Source of the DNA: Impatiens glandulifera
Taxonomy: Eukaryota > Streptophyta > Magnoliopsida > Ericales > Balsaminaceae
Length of the DNA stretch: 64,000 nt
NCBI RefSeq assembly: GCF_907164915.1
Contig: NC_061862.1
Coordinates: 84,368,846-84,432,845 of the forward strand
Direction of reading: 5' to 3'
Positions 22,716-34,344 of the stretch are shown here, piece by piece (within the stretch, counting starts at the first letter, position 1; every line of letters starts with the position of its first letter). The position numbers and the translations under genes are program-made. The notes beneath the pieces were generated by a model. The model was given only the letters and a program-made list of their open reading frames with translations. It was not told where the DNA came from and did no database searches.

Positions 22716-23850
22716 TTGGATCAGCTTATGAGGAATTTCATTTGGGGGACTCAAGGGCGTGGTGGAAAAAAGATCAAATGGACGGACACATGCAAGCCCA
22801 AAAATGAAGACGGAATCAACATCAAGGATAGTGTCTCCTGGAAAAAAACTCTCACCTACAGGCACTTTTGGGCGTTGGAAAAGAAACAAGATTTGCTTTG
22901 GTTCAGATGGGTACACTCGAGGTTCATCAGAAAAGACATCAGCATTTGGACATTCAAGATCAGAATGGATATGGCGTGGTACCTTAAAAAAAATCTGAAG
23001 CTTAGAAACAACGCGGGTAAGATGATCAACATTCAAATTGGAAACGATAATGACACTCTGTTCTGGCATGACCCCTGGTTCGAAAGCAGAACTATCCTTC
23101 ATAACAGTGTCTTCTCCATCACTCATATCAAGCGAGAATGTCAATTGGCCACAGTTCAACAAGTCAAAAACGGCGATTGGAACAACCTTCTAAGGACTAT
23201 TCTAGAAGGTGCGGGAATCCTTGACGCACTTTCATCATATCATCTGAATAACGATGAGGATTCTCGTGTTTAGAGTGTCGAGAACAATGGTAGGTTCAAC
23301 TTAGGGTCTTCTTGGGATTGTGTTCGTGATCATGGGGACGTTGTCCCATGGTCCCACTTAGTGTGTTCTACTGAAGTGATCCTTAGACAATAATTCATTT
23401 TATGACTCGCATTCCGTGAGAGACTCAATACCCGTGATCAGATAAAGAAGTACATGAGCATCCTAGATCCTAATTGCCTTCTTTGCTCGGGAAATGATGA
23501 GTCCATTGAACACCTCTTTGGGAACTACCCTTTTGCCTCCTTGTTTTGGCGTAGATTCTCCGCATGAATGAGCCTCCTCAGCTTCCCAAACGAATGGACC
23601 GACATCAAGTACCTCGCCATCATCAAGACCAAGAGCAACGACTTCAGTTCCAATACCTTCAAGTGTTTTTTTTGCCAACATTGTTTATCATATTTGGATG
23701 GAGAGGAACGCTAGAGCCTTCTCAGGTGTCCTCAATAATGTAGATACAGTCTGGAACAATATTATCACTGACGGTAACTCCCTCATCCGAACGTGGAGAC
23801 GTATTCCCACAGGCGAGAAGAATTGGTTATTAATCTGTAAAAACTAGAAC
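22716..23850 (+). pseudogene. LINE ORF2 C-terminus (post-RT region and zf-RVT domain)
   Basis: The frame opens MDQLMRNFIWGTQGRGGKK and includes a region typical of the part behind the reverse transcriptase of plant L1 elements (WALEKKQDLLWFRWVHSR, NDNDTLFWHDPW). A stop follows at 23271. After it, the reverse-transcriptase zinc-binding (zf-RVT) segment can be followed: LAFRERLNTRDQIKKYM, then CLLCSGNDESIEHLFGNYPF near 23470-23530, with further stops and frame changes. The reverse transcriptase and endonuclease domains are absent because of 5' truncation. Confidence 0.85.
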
Positions 23851-24042
23851 ATCGCTTACGAGAAAGTCACCATGATCACTGATTTCATTGAACTTTAATT
23901 CTCAATTCTCATTTGTCATCTTTTATCTCTATTCTTTGTACCTCATTCAGTTTGTTTTAACTCTGATTTCCTTTAACTCATGTAGCTCTTTTGTCTTTTT
24001 ATGCCTTTTATTATATTGATGCTACGTCGTCTTTAAAAAAAA
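22718..24042 (+). mobile_element. 5'-truncated L1-type LINE
   Basis: A 12-bp direct repeat ACTTTGTTTATT flanks the insert (22706-22717 and 24043-24054), and the 3' end is a short A run after CTACGTCGTCTTT. The content is the tail of ORF2 and a 3' UTR. This is a standard dead-on-arrival LINE inserted behind the terpene synthase relic. Confidence 0.9.
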
Positions 24043-24054
24043 ACTTTGTTTATT

Positions 24055-24462
24055 AAAATTGAAGACTTGAACACACTATTTGAATCTTGTATTTTACTTG
24101 AAATGTGGAAATTAGTAACCAAATTACATATAAAATTTCGTGTTTTGTTATATTAATAATTATAAAAATCTAAATTCTTGAAATGTTGGTGTAATTTCGA
24201 AATTTAAATGAAACGATTCTAAAACAAATTAACTACATGCAATGAAAAGATTATTTATTTAAATTTATCAGTTTGTTGCGACGTAGCATGAATATGTGCA
24301 TTTGTACGGGTAATAATATAAACCTATTAGAATTTTAAATTTATTTCATTCAAAATAATATTAATTTTTATTATATTATACTATAAAAATAATAATTTTA
24401 TCATAACAAAAATTTGTTTGTCTGACAATATGATATAAACCAGGCCGAAAAGAACTATGGTA
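24055..24462. other. AT-rich DNA, nothing firm
   Basis: No exon found. A short stretch near 24297-24315 (GTGCATTTGTACGGGT) vaguely resembles a Helitron 3' hairpin but lacks a proper CTRR end. Confidence 0.5.
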
Positions 24463-24922
24463 TCTATATATATATAATGATGCTTAATTTTTAAAGTGTC
24501 CGGATTGCCGGGTTGAGAGCTGTGTTTAATTTGGATACTTGGGTTGGATTGTGGGTTGACCGGCCCATAAACTTAAAACGATTAAAAATAAAATTAAAAA
24601 TGCTAGAGGTATGTTTCAAACTTGCAACCAAACAAAACAAGTACAATCCTTTAACCAACTAGGCTACTAAGACTTTATATTTTAAATTTAACAACAAATT
24701 TGATTATTGCGTAACGTTTTAACATTAATATAAGTTCAACTTTTTAACTAATTAATCCATATATATATAATAATGCTGAGTAAATTGATATTTGGGTCGG
24801 ATTGTGGGTTGACCCACCCGTAAATTTAAAACGGTTAAAAATAAAATTAAAAATATTATCCGTAATTTCTTTTCACTGTTTTTTATATTATTATTCGTGC
24901 AAATGCACGGGCTAAATGTTAG
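24463..24922 (+). mobile_element. Non-autonomous Helitron 1, 460 bp
   Basis: It begins TCTATATATATATAATGA directly after an A and ends with the hairpin CGTGCAAATGCACG followed by GGCTAAATGTTAG and a T, matching Helitron ends (5' TC, 3' hairpin then CTRR, insertion between A and T), although CTRR has become TTAG. It consists of one full ~290-bp unit and a shorter terminal unit starting near 24755, both related to Helitron 2. No rolling-circle replicase or helicase is encoded. Confidence 0.8.
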
Positions 24923-25414
24923 TAGTAATAATAAAACAAAATCCACTATTCTTCGTCTAATAAATGTGAAAAGAAAGAAGTAAAAATAAATCCATAATCT
25001 AAATGATAAGGTACAAATAGGTACATACACAAATAATATATTTAAATGGTAAAATCATCTTATATTCCCCCTTTAAAAGGAAAACTTAATTCAACTTTTG
25101 CCGTAAATCCAATAATTAAATGGATCAAATGAAACTTTGTTTGAACCTGTTTATGACATAACAATCAATATAAAGTTGTTTTGTCTTTTAAAAGATTTTT
25201 GTATCATGTGTAGAGTGGCTTGTGGATTTAATTGCAAGGGAAATATGAATCCAAAAATCATTTAGCAAATAATATAGCCATTGTAGTTCACAAATGGTAG
25301 TGGCAAGGCACCAATATTCAACTCAGGTTGAAGATGAGAAACAATAGTTTGTTTCTTGGTCTTCCAAGACATTGTGGAAAAACTTAATGCAATAACCTGA
25401 TTTTGAAGATTTGA
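24923..25414. other. AT-rich DNA, no gene seen
   Basis: No supported coding or RNA feature. Confidence 0.5.
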
Positions 25415-25615
25415 TGTCTAACCATTTAGCGATCTATTAAGATACCGCACACCCGGTAACGCAACTATCCTATGAAACACAATAAATTTATGTGACTGTC
25501 CCATGAAACATAATAGATTTATGTATATGTTGAATAAGTTATTGAATTGAAAAGCCGTCATGGATATATATTTTGTGGGCTCACTAATTTCATTTTGAAC
25601 ATATTTATTTCAAAT
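25415..25615. repeat. Direct repeat flanking the 23 kb MULE, left copy
   Basis: CTAACCATTTAGC..., then ATAGATTTATGTATATG..., AAGTTATTGAATTGAAAAGC and TTTTGTGGGCTCA recur in the same order and orientation at 49285-49520, on the far side of the giant element. The right copy carries about 100 extra bases. I infer that the giant MULE landed between two copies of an older duplication. Confidence 0.75.
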
Positions 25616-25912
25616 GGAATACCCTTATGCTGCTAAGATATTTGGCTGGTTTGGCCGTCATTAGGGAAAGATATTATTGCAAAACTTAGTCTCTAGCCTT
25701 TCAAATATAAAAGTTAATCCATTTTTTTTAATAAGACATTGCAAAATATCAATATTCTTAATTCAGAATTGAACAATTTTAATATATGTAGCGTTAGTGT
25801 ACACACTTTGAAATTGTCTTATCAATAGGATAATTGGTTATTTACGATAATGGGTAAAAAAAAAGTTAATTTATTTTATTTTAGTAATTTTGGTTTAGTC
25901 CCTCAAATTTTA

Positions 25913-26690
25913 TAATCCGGATCTTCTGCTACCGATTCTCGTGTTCTCCTGTTGCGGACCAATCAAATTGATGTATTATTATTATATTAATAAACCAATC
26001 TGGATAGGAGAGGGGGGGGGGAATCCGGGTTTCATTCCGGGTTCACCCCAGACGCTGTTAACGGAATGACCAGTTAACGTACGGAATTAATATAATATTC
26101 ATATGCTCCAGCGAAGATCACTTCTCTCCGGGCACCATGTGAGAAGGAAGGGTGAGAAGCGAAGGGAGCGAAGATTTCCTCGCTCAGGATCCCTGTCCTT
26201 CATGTAAACCCCCCAACCCACCCATGAGAAGACCGTTTACCTGTCATGGAAGTACACTTACCCTTGTATGTAAAGACCAAAATTAACTTGAATTTTATAT
26301 TTCTTTTTATTAAATCTTAATTCAATTTATTGAAAATGACATGCAACGAAGAAATCTTCGCTTCAATTACTTCACTCTTATTTTTAATTTTTTTATGTAA
26401 TATTTTTTACGGGGAGACGCTAAGGAGCGAAGAAATCTTCGCTTAAATTATTTTTAACCTGACCTTCATGTAAAACTCCCTACCCTCCCATGAGAAGACC
26501 GTTTACCTCTTATGTAATTACACTGACTCATGTATGTAAAGACCAAAATGAACTTGAATTTTATATTTCCATTTATTAGAAATCATTTCAATTTATTAAA
26601 ATTGACATGCAACGAAGAAATCTTCGCTGAAATTACTTCATTCTTATTTTTTATGTTTTTATTAAATTTTTATTTACGAGGGTTGGATTA
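25913..26690 (+). repeat. Left long TIR of the giant MULE (~780 bp)
   Basis: It matches the right end inverted, from the tip to about TTTTATTTACGAGG at 26680. It contains two copies of the block CATGAGAAGACCGTTTACC and several GCGAAGAAATCTTCGC-type dyads. The sequence around GTTAACGGAATGACCAGTTA is shared almost perfectly by both ends. Confidence 0.92.
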
Positions 26691-27354
26691 TTAAATATTA
26701 ACTAAATTTATTAAAAATAATATGCATCGAATAAATCTTCGCTTCGATTACTTCATTTTAGTTTTAAATTGTTTTTGTAATTTTTATTTAAGAGGAGACG
26801 CTTTAAAGCGAATAAATATTCGCTTCAATTATATAATTTAATATTTTCAAATTTTCAAATTTTAATTTACGAGGAGACGATTTAAAGCGAATAAATCTTC
26901 GATTCAATTATTTTTAACATGACGTTCATGTAAAACCCCTTACCCTCCCATGAGAAGATAGTTTGTCTGTCATGTAAGTACACTTACTGAAGGAAATTAC
27001 ATACAACGAATAAATCTTCGCTTCAATTACTTATTTTTATATTTAAAATTATTTATGAATTTTTTTTACGAGGATACGATTTAGAGCGAATATTTCTTCG
27101 CTTCAATTACTTATTTTTATAATTAAATTTTTGTATGAGAATTTTATTTACGAGGCGACGATCTTGAGCGAATAATTATTCACTTCAATATCTTATTTTT
27201 GTAGGATTGAAACATATATTTCCCGCTACAATCCCACTCTTCATTTTCATAAGCAACTGTTCATATTCTTCTCTCTCTATCTTCCAGCGATCATCAAATA
27301 TTCAACGTTGAAACCCTAGAGATTTTTTCTATTCTACAAGGATTTCTTCTGAAA
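26691..27354 (+). repeat. Subterminal dyad-motif region and leader of Ulp1-like gene A
   Basis: Further GCGAATAAATCTTCGC-like dyads occur near 26727, 26807, 26887, 27005, 27085 and 27165, plus a third copy of the CATGAGAAGA block at 26950. The end of the stretch (27240-27354, with a CT-rich segment CTTCTCTCTCTATCTTCC) is probably the 5' UTR of the next gene. Confidence 0.7.
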
Positions 27355-30300
27355 ATGTCAGAAAACCAAGGCAACAACATGGAAGTGGATGATACCTTCG
27401 ACTTCCGAGAGGTCGTCTTGTCAGTTTGTAACAGCATAAACGAAAACGAAACCGCCCCCAATCCTGTATCCAACGTCAATCCCGGCAATAAACTAGAGAG
27501 GTAGGTTAATCTTATTGTGTTTATATATTTTCTACTAATTTTACGCCCGTTGATTCCATTTATTTAGTTGAATACTGATATATGTTATCCCACCGAAAAT
27601 AATGACTTCGAGGTTTCACTTGCTTAAATATGAAAGGAAGAGGAAGAGAAATCCGAAGACGAACACGAAGACGAAGACGAGTACAGATACGAAGTCATCG
27701 ACTGATGAATCAGTTTCCACAGTTGATGTCGAAACTACTAATATTGTTGTAGGTATTACACATGTTGATGTGATTTTACCACCACCTCCTCCCCTCCAAA
27801 AAACCAATGTTATTTCTACATCCACTACACTAGTCGATGAAGAGTTACCGGCACCACCCCCAGAAACCACTAATATTGCTCCATCTACTACACTAGTCGT
27901 TGAAGATTTACCACCATCTCCCCAAAAAACCAAAACCATCAAAAAAAGGAAAGTGGCATTTCTAACAAGATCATCCCCTCATGGCCTTTATCAAATGATT
28001 CCTAAATTGAGCGTAGAATAGAGGAAAGCTGTGAAGCAAACCGAGTTTGGTTCTCTTCTTACATTGGGTGTCTCCACTTGCCCGGGGCATTTTTCGAGAC
28101 ACGTAATCAGATCTTTTGACCCGGATAAGAGTTCTATGGTATTGGCCAATGGTGATGAGATCCTTATCGATGAAGATCTCGTCCCGCTCGTGATGAACCT
28201 CCCGAGAGGGCCAATGAACGTAGTTGAGTCCGCTAGGGGGGACAAGACTAAGGACCCTGATTTTTTTAATTTCTTGAGGGATTGGAAGACCAGATGGACC
28301 GGGGAAGAGTCAAAAGCTCCTGAAACACTTTCTATGATACCCAAGATATTAAGTAACACTAGTGCAGACAACGATTTCAAAATCGACTTTGTTGTCTCAA
28401 GTTTTGTATGTCCAGTTCAAAATTCACGAGCCAGGTAAACATGTATTTAAACCTATTATATATCTAATTGTATTTGTGATTACTCACACATGTATTTTAT
28501 TCATTTCAGGTTCAAAATTCTTAAATCCTTAATGGATGTTGATAATATAAAGGAGCTGAACTGGTGCCACTTCACACTACAACGATTGGTTGAAAGTGTA
28601 AGAAGTTGGAAAGAAAAAGAAAGTAAAGATAAAAATCCATATTTTGATGGACCTCTAACCCTTTTATTGGTAAATAATTCCTCTCTTGTATATGATTTAT
28701 AGGTATCAAATATTTACTAACATGTTTCCCATTCCTTTACTACAGATTTACTACATAGATGGTGTTTTTGTGGAAGGTGTACGTCAGCCTTATGAAAGGA
28801 AATTTCCATTCATCTCTTGTTGGGATGACGTCACATTGTTAGAGTTTACCACCTTAGAAGCTCGTGCCAGGGGTTTTGGGCTGGGCAGGACAAGGGCACG
28901 CCTAGCAGATAAAGAATCGGAGAATCTAGTTCATTTGGTGGAAGTAAATGAAGACAATGATGAGGTATGTGGAAACAAGAAATTGACTCTCATTTGTCTA
29001 TAGTTTCTTTTTTTCGAGACTAATAAAATATGTTCTTCATAATCTACAGATGTTGACATCCAAAATCCTACAAAGTTTTAAAGATACAGCCCAACAACTT
29101 AATTACCTATTAGGGGAGTTGGAGAAACGAAACATCGATCCGAAGCCTTTTTTTGAGGCTGGTTTCCTAAACCTAAGAGAGTCTGAAGGGTTCATGAAAC
29201 ACTTGAAGGTGGTGAATGATGCTGAGGTTCGTGTAAGTGTGGAAGATCCTCCAAGTGAGGCATTTGGGGAAACTTTAGAGAGTGCGGGCTTGAAAATCAC
29301 TAGTCCCCTGGTTGAATACACCAGTGAGAATGCAGGTGAGGAGAATCAAGATAATCCAACCACCCATGCAACACCGAATGATTTTGAGGATTCAGTTGAG
29401 CACAATGAAGATAATCAGTCACTCCCTGTTCATCCGAAAGATCTTGAGGATGCAGTTCTGCACCATGAAGATCAATCACTCCATGTTCAACAGATAGATC
29501 TTGAGGATGCAGTTCTGCCCAACAAAGCTCAGTCACCCCTTGTTGAACCAAATGATAAGGGTGAACGAAAGGAAGAGGGTGAGAAAAACAAAGCTCAGTC
29601 ACCAACTATTGAACCAAATGATAAAGGTGAAGGGAAGGAAGAGGGTGAGGCTTCTAAAGCTGATCAATCTTCTGAAGATGAAGATGAAGATAATGGAGGG
29701 GGGGGGGGGGGACGCGTCAACATTAGAGACTATCCTAAGAGAAAGATTACAAAAGTTCCAATGCACCTTCGATCCCTTACATGAAAGAGGTTGCGGATAA
29801 GTTGGACAACAAAATAACCAACAAGGAACAGAGATTGGCCGATTATGTGTTTTCTGAAGACCTGGCTGAAAGGTAAGTTACTTAGCATGCTTTTAGAAAT
29901 TTGAAATATGAAAGTAGTTATGTTCTTCTAAATGAATCTATTTTACAGTGACGTTCTGTACGAAGGTCCTCCGGGTAATATTACCCGTCAACTATTTCTA
30001 ACAATGAAACTGGAGGAAGAAATTGCGAGCGAAGTGGTGGATGCTTGGGCCATACTTTTGCACTACAAATTCAGTAGGTTTCCAAGGCATGAACAACGAA
30101 TAATTTGTTTTTCAACAATATCACATGTAAGTGCTTCTCTTGTTTTTGTGCTATGTATCCTTCAATGTACTTAACTTTGATACTCTAAACTTATTTTGCA
30201 GGTTAATATGCAGTTTACTTGCTTCGAATTTTGCCAAGCCCTTGAAGAAGACATGATAAACTTCAAAGTCACAAAAGAAGACCTAATTTTCGCTGACCTG

Positions 30301-30869
30301 GTATGTACATATCCCTCAATTCCAAGTAACGAGTATGCAATCAAATAATAAATGTTTGTGTTCTTTTTACAGATATTCCTACATGTCGTCCATGCCCGTC
30401 ATTTCTATCTTGTATGTGGGAATACTAAACCCTCCCAAATCGATATACTAGACAACTCCCGTCGTCCGCATAAAATGAAAATTCTGGACAAGTATACCAA
30501 GTTGAAGAAACACCTCGATAGTTTTGGGACTTTCTTGGAAAGGCAAGGCCTAGAAAAAATTTCTTCAAAAATTAAAAAATACAGGATAGCGGCCCCAAAG
30601 CTGAAATGGCAAGACAATACAAACAAGAAAGACCGTGGTGTATATTTAATGAGATATATGGAAACATATAGAGGAGCGGTGTAAGTGTTATACCATATGT
30701 TAGTCTATGACATTTAAAAATTTTATATGTTCTTATACATTCTCTTGTTCTTTTAAAGGCCGAAGAAGCTTTGAGTACATTGAGGATCAAATATTTATAC
30801 AGAATTCTTATGTCTGAGCACAATGTCAATAGGTTTAAGTTAAAGAAGGTAATTAGATCAAGATTTTAG
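27355..30869 (+). pseudogene. Ulp1-like cysteine protease gene A (C48 family), catalytic Cys replaced
   Basis: Nine exons fit GT..AG: 27355-27500, 27613-28434, 28510-28669, 28746-28964, 29050-29872, 29949-30126, 30202-30300, 30373 to about 30678, 30759-30869. The early part has the block QTEFGSLLTLGVSTCPGHF found in all three Ulp1-like copies here. The middle holds acidic repeats (EPNDKGE, KEEGE) and a poly-G run at 29699-29710. The Ulp1 catalytic domain (exons 6-9) shows ARHFYLVCGN with the catalytic His, DILDN with the Asp, and KKDRGVYLMRYMETY, where the usual DCG Cys is Arg (CGT at 30634-30636, one transition from TGT). There is an in-frame TAG at 28019-28021, and the frame changes between 29740 and 29785. 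Family role: SUMO-deconjugating protease fold; activity is not expected here. Confidence 0.85.
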
Positions 30870-31011
30870 AGATTTGTATGTGTTATACAGAATTATACTT
30901 ATACAGAAATTCTTATGTGTTACTTGTCAATTGACATTAGTGTACTAATGTACTTTATGGAATTATAACTTAATTAATTTATTCATGTTTCTTATGTCTT
31001 CGTAACTATAT

Positions 31012-31735
31012 GTTTTCAAATTCATAAACGAAGATATCTTCGTAACTATATGTTTTCAAATTCATAAACGAAGATATCTTCTTAACTATATATTTTCAAA
31101 TTCAAAAACGAAGATATCTTCTTATGTCTTCTTGTACCCATATTTTTAAATTCAGAAACGAAGTTATCTTCGTAACTATATGGTTTCAAATTCAAAAACG
31201 AAGATATCTTCTTAACTAAATGTTTTCAAATTCATAAACGAAGATATCTTCTTATGTCTTCTTGGGTACAAGCCATATTTTTAAATTCAGAAACGAAGAG
31301 ATCTTCGTAACTATATGTTTTCAAATTCATAAACGAAGATATCTTCTTAATTATATATTTTCAAATTAAAAAACGAAGATATCTTCTTATGTCTTCTTGT
31401 ACCCATTTTTTTAAATTCAGAAACGAAGTTATCTTTGTAACTATATGGTTTCAAATTCATAAACGAAGATATCTTCTTAACTACATGTTTTCAAATTCAT
31501 AAATGAAGATATCTTCGTAACTATATGTATTCAAATTCATAAACGAAGATATCTTCTTAACTATATATTTTCAAATTAAAAAACAAAGATATCTTCTTAT
31601 GTCTTCTTGGGTACAAGCCATATTTTTAAATTCAGAAACGAAGATATCTTCGTAATTATATGTTTTCAAATTCATAAACGAAGATATATTCTTAACTATA
31701 TGTTTTCAAATTCATAAACGAAGATATCTTCACAA
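31012..31735. repeat. ~40-bp tandem array built on AACGAAGATATCTTCGTT
   Basis: About 18 units of roughly 40 bp, each combining a near-perfect palindrome (AACGAAGATATCTTCGTA/CTTA) with the spacer ACTATATGTTTTCAAATTCA. A longer variant with TGTCTTCTTG(GG)TACAAGCC recurs every third to fourth unit (about 31120, 31255, 31390, 31600). It lies between gene A and the DUF7745-like gene. Confidence 0.9.
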
Positions 31736-31975
31736 CATGTAATGCCCCTACCGGAGTTATGTAAGGATGTGAATTCATGAATGAAAAATCATTTATTACT
31801 TCAACTACTGCTGATAAACATCATCACTCTCACACCCTCACTCTCACTCTCACTCTCCACTCTCACTCTCACTATCACCTCTCTTTCTGTTTTGACTCTC
31901 TCCTTCCTAAATCTCTCTCTACCAGTGTCTACACTAGATTCATTCTCTTCATTCATTTAGTGTAATACTCATAAG

Positions 31976-33136
31976 ATGGAGGTAGAGATGGACCCAGACA
32001 TGCTGGTTTTATCGCAACAACAATTGGAGCGATACTTAAGTCTGATATACGATGACCCTATCCCTTTTAGTGTCTATCATGTAGATGAGATTCTACCTCT
32101 TTTACGAATAAACGTTCACGACGGAATGATGACCCACATGCAAAGCAGATGGAATACGCAGTCTCGTTCTTTTGTTATAGGGGAAATGCACATATGCTCG
32201 ACGATTGAGGAGCTCGCTTCAATCCTTAGGTGTGGGAGTCTTGCACTCATAATTTTGCTTGTCAATCATGAACCTAATATTGAATTCGAAATTTTCCAAA
32301 GCTTCTATGGATGTACAATGTTTGACGCTATTTTGTTTACCCTCCAACATGGATTTCTCAATATGACAAACATAGACGAGTACATTTGGCGTGTCCAGGG
32401 AGCTGAGAGGACCATCAGCCACACACAAAGCAAACTAATCATGCTTGTGGTTCTTGCTCAATTTTTTTTGTGTCCGACTGCAGGAAGACGGCCTTCGGAT
32501 AGGCTCCTGGAGGTAGTTCCTGCACTGATGGGAAACGCCCCAAACATGGCTAGCCTTGTACTTGCTGAGACACTCCTTGGTCTTAACGAATTTGTCCCAG
32601 AGGCAAATAACTATTCCCACCGTGGATCACCTTTGGTTCTTTACCTCTGGTTGTTAGACAAATTGCATTGGTTGCCCCGTCCTTCAATTCCCTACCCTTC
32701 CTTTGGAAATCTGCAATTGCAAAGGGTTGCTGGAATCGTGCTTCAAAATTCTATTTCTGATATTCACCCAATTCGGTTCATTGTTCCGTGGTATCTCTTT
32801 AGTTAAATGATGTACGAGATGAGGGGTTCTCCATTCATCATTGTGTTAGGACTGGAGGGATCTACCTCCTACTGCACAACTGTCATATATAGACAATTTG
32901 GCATACGAAATCCCCTACCTTCGAATGGACTGAATCCTCCGGAGGACTTGATGCATATTCCTCATCATCATTACCTACAATACGCTTCAATAATAGAAAA
33001 TTCTCATACGGTTTCATTCCCCAATCGATGGATCAATGCTGTGAACGAAGCAATTCAGCTATACATTCCACCCGTCATCGAACAAGGGGTCGTGTCGATG
33101 ATAATGCCCATTGACGGGTCATCCTCTGATGAATAA
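31976..33136 (+). pseudogene. DUF7745-like gene split by one in-frame stop
   Basis: A 276-codon frame (31976-32806) ends in TAA and is followed in the same frame, without a gap, by 109 more codons (32807-33136). The whole would be about 386 aa in one exon. The run RWNTQSRSFVIGEMHICST, LIMLVVLAQFFLCPTAGRRP, then NMASLVLAETLLGLNEFV and LVLYLWLLDKLHW, then YRQFGIRNPLP follows the layout of plant proteins listed as DUF7745, a transposon-associated family related in context to plant mobile domain proteins; function unknown. The assignment is by eye. The leader (31776-31960) is rich in CTCTCA repeats. Apart from the stop the frame is clean, so it may have broken recently. Confidence 0.6.
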
Positions 33137-34344
33137 GACTAGGGCTTCATTTATATTTTTGAACTGCATTTTTGTTGCTTAATCTGTGTTGTAATTATGT
33201 AAACAGATTATGAAATGTTTTTGTGTAGTAATTATATTATGAAGTTATATAAATCGAAACATTGTCGTTATGTTTGATTGTTTGATTGCAATTTGGATGT
33301 CATTTTCAATTCAAACTATAATGTAAAACACCTAATGTGTTAATGTAAACCCCTTATAATGATATAACGAAGCTTTGTTCGCTTCATATAACCGTATCTA
33401 ATGAGTAAATCAAACGAACATATCTTCGTTTGTTTGTTAGTGTATTACTTTTAACTAGGTGCTTAAGAACGAAGAATAATTCGCCTGATAATTTTATTTA
33501 AATAATATTGTGTTTGTGACACGTTCATGTAAAACTCTAATGATTTTATGAACGAGGATTGATTCGCTTGTTAGTTTGTTTATTAAACCAACCAGTGTTA
33601 GGAAACGAAGTCCAATTCGCTTGTTACTAAGATTTGACAACGACAACATTGAACGAATATGGACTCGCTTGTATAATAAATCCCATCCATGGTTAAATGA
33701 TTGAAGAAGCGCCAGAACATTTTACATTACATGTCCCTTCAGCTTACAATTATGGGAAACGTATACTTAGCCAAAATTACATATTATAATACTTTCTTAT
33801 TTATTCATTTGTTATTTTCTAAATGTTTAATGAAATCTGAATTAAAATATATATAACAATTATTTTTTATAATTCGATGAACTAAATTTCATTACAACGT
33901 TTCATAAACATTTCTACATTATAACAATATTCATCTGCATCTCCAGCTTCAATGCATATCCATTGAAGCGACCACATCAGATCTCTCACGCATAACTGTG
34001 GTCATACACCTGTTGAGATATCTCTTGAGATATTTTCCATCCCAGGGAATCTCCCAAAGCTGGCTCTTCCCACCAGCAGTGGAAACGTATGATCTTCATT
34101 TGATCAGTAGTTTCTACTTGAAGTATGAAGAATTTGTAGTAACTGAAGATGTTTTCCACCAGTTGATCTTCATTGAAGAAGTTTTCCACCACTTAGAATT
34201 TCCCAAAGGACAGATCCCAACAAAATATATTAAACAAACACACACTCACAACAACAATGCTCATGCTCACGAATTTCATGTGGACCAAGATTGTTTATGT
34301 AATCCCTATTTTTATAGCAAATAGAAAGTTTTAAAAAAAAATGG
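33137..34344. other. Non-coding part of the giant MULE with dyad motifs
   Basis: 33360-33680 contains about six degenerate (A)ACGAA-N-TTCG dyads (near 33367, 33412, 33466, 33553, 33603, 33653). 33986-34200 has open frames on both strands (minus: RFHCWWEEPALGDSLGWK) that I cannot assign. Confidence 0.5.

Noticed and set aside
24290..24330. A third Helitron 3' end
   Set aside because: GTGCATTTGTACGGGT resembles the hairpin, but no CTRR end or matching 5' end is present.
31012..31735. CRISPR-like array of palindromic repeats
   Set aside because: Units are contiguous with near-identical spacers, inside a eukaryotic transposon, with no cas genes. It is a minisatellite.
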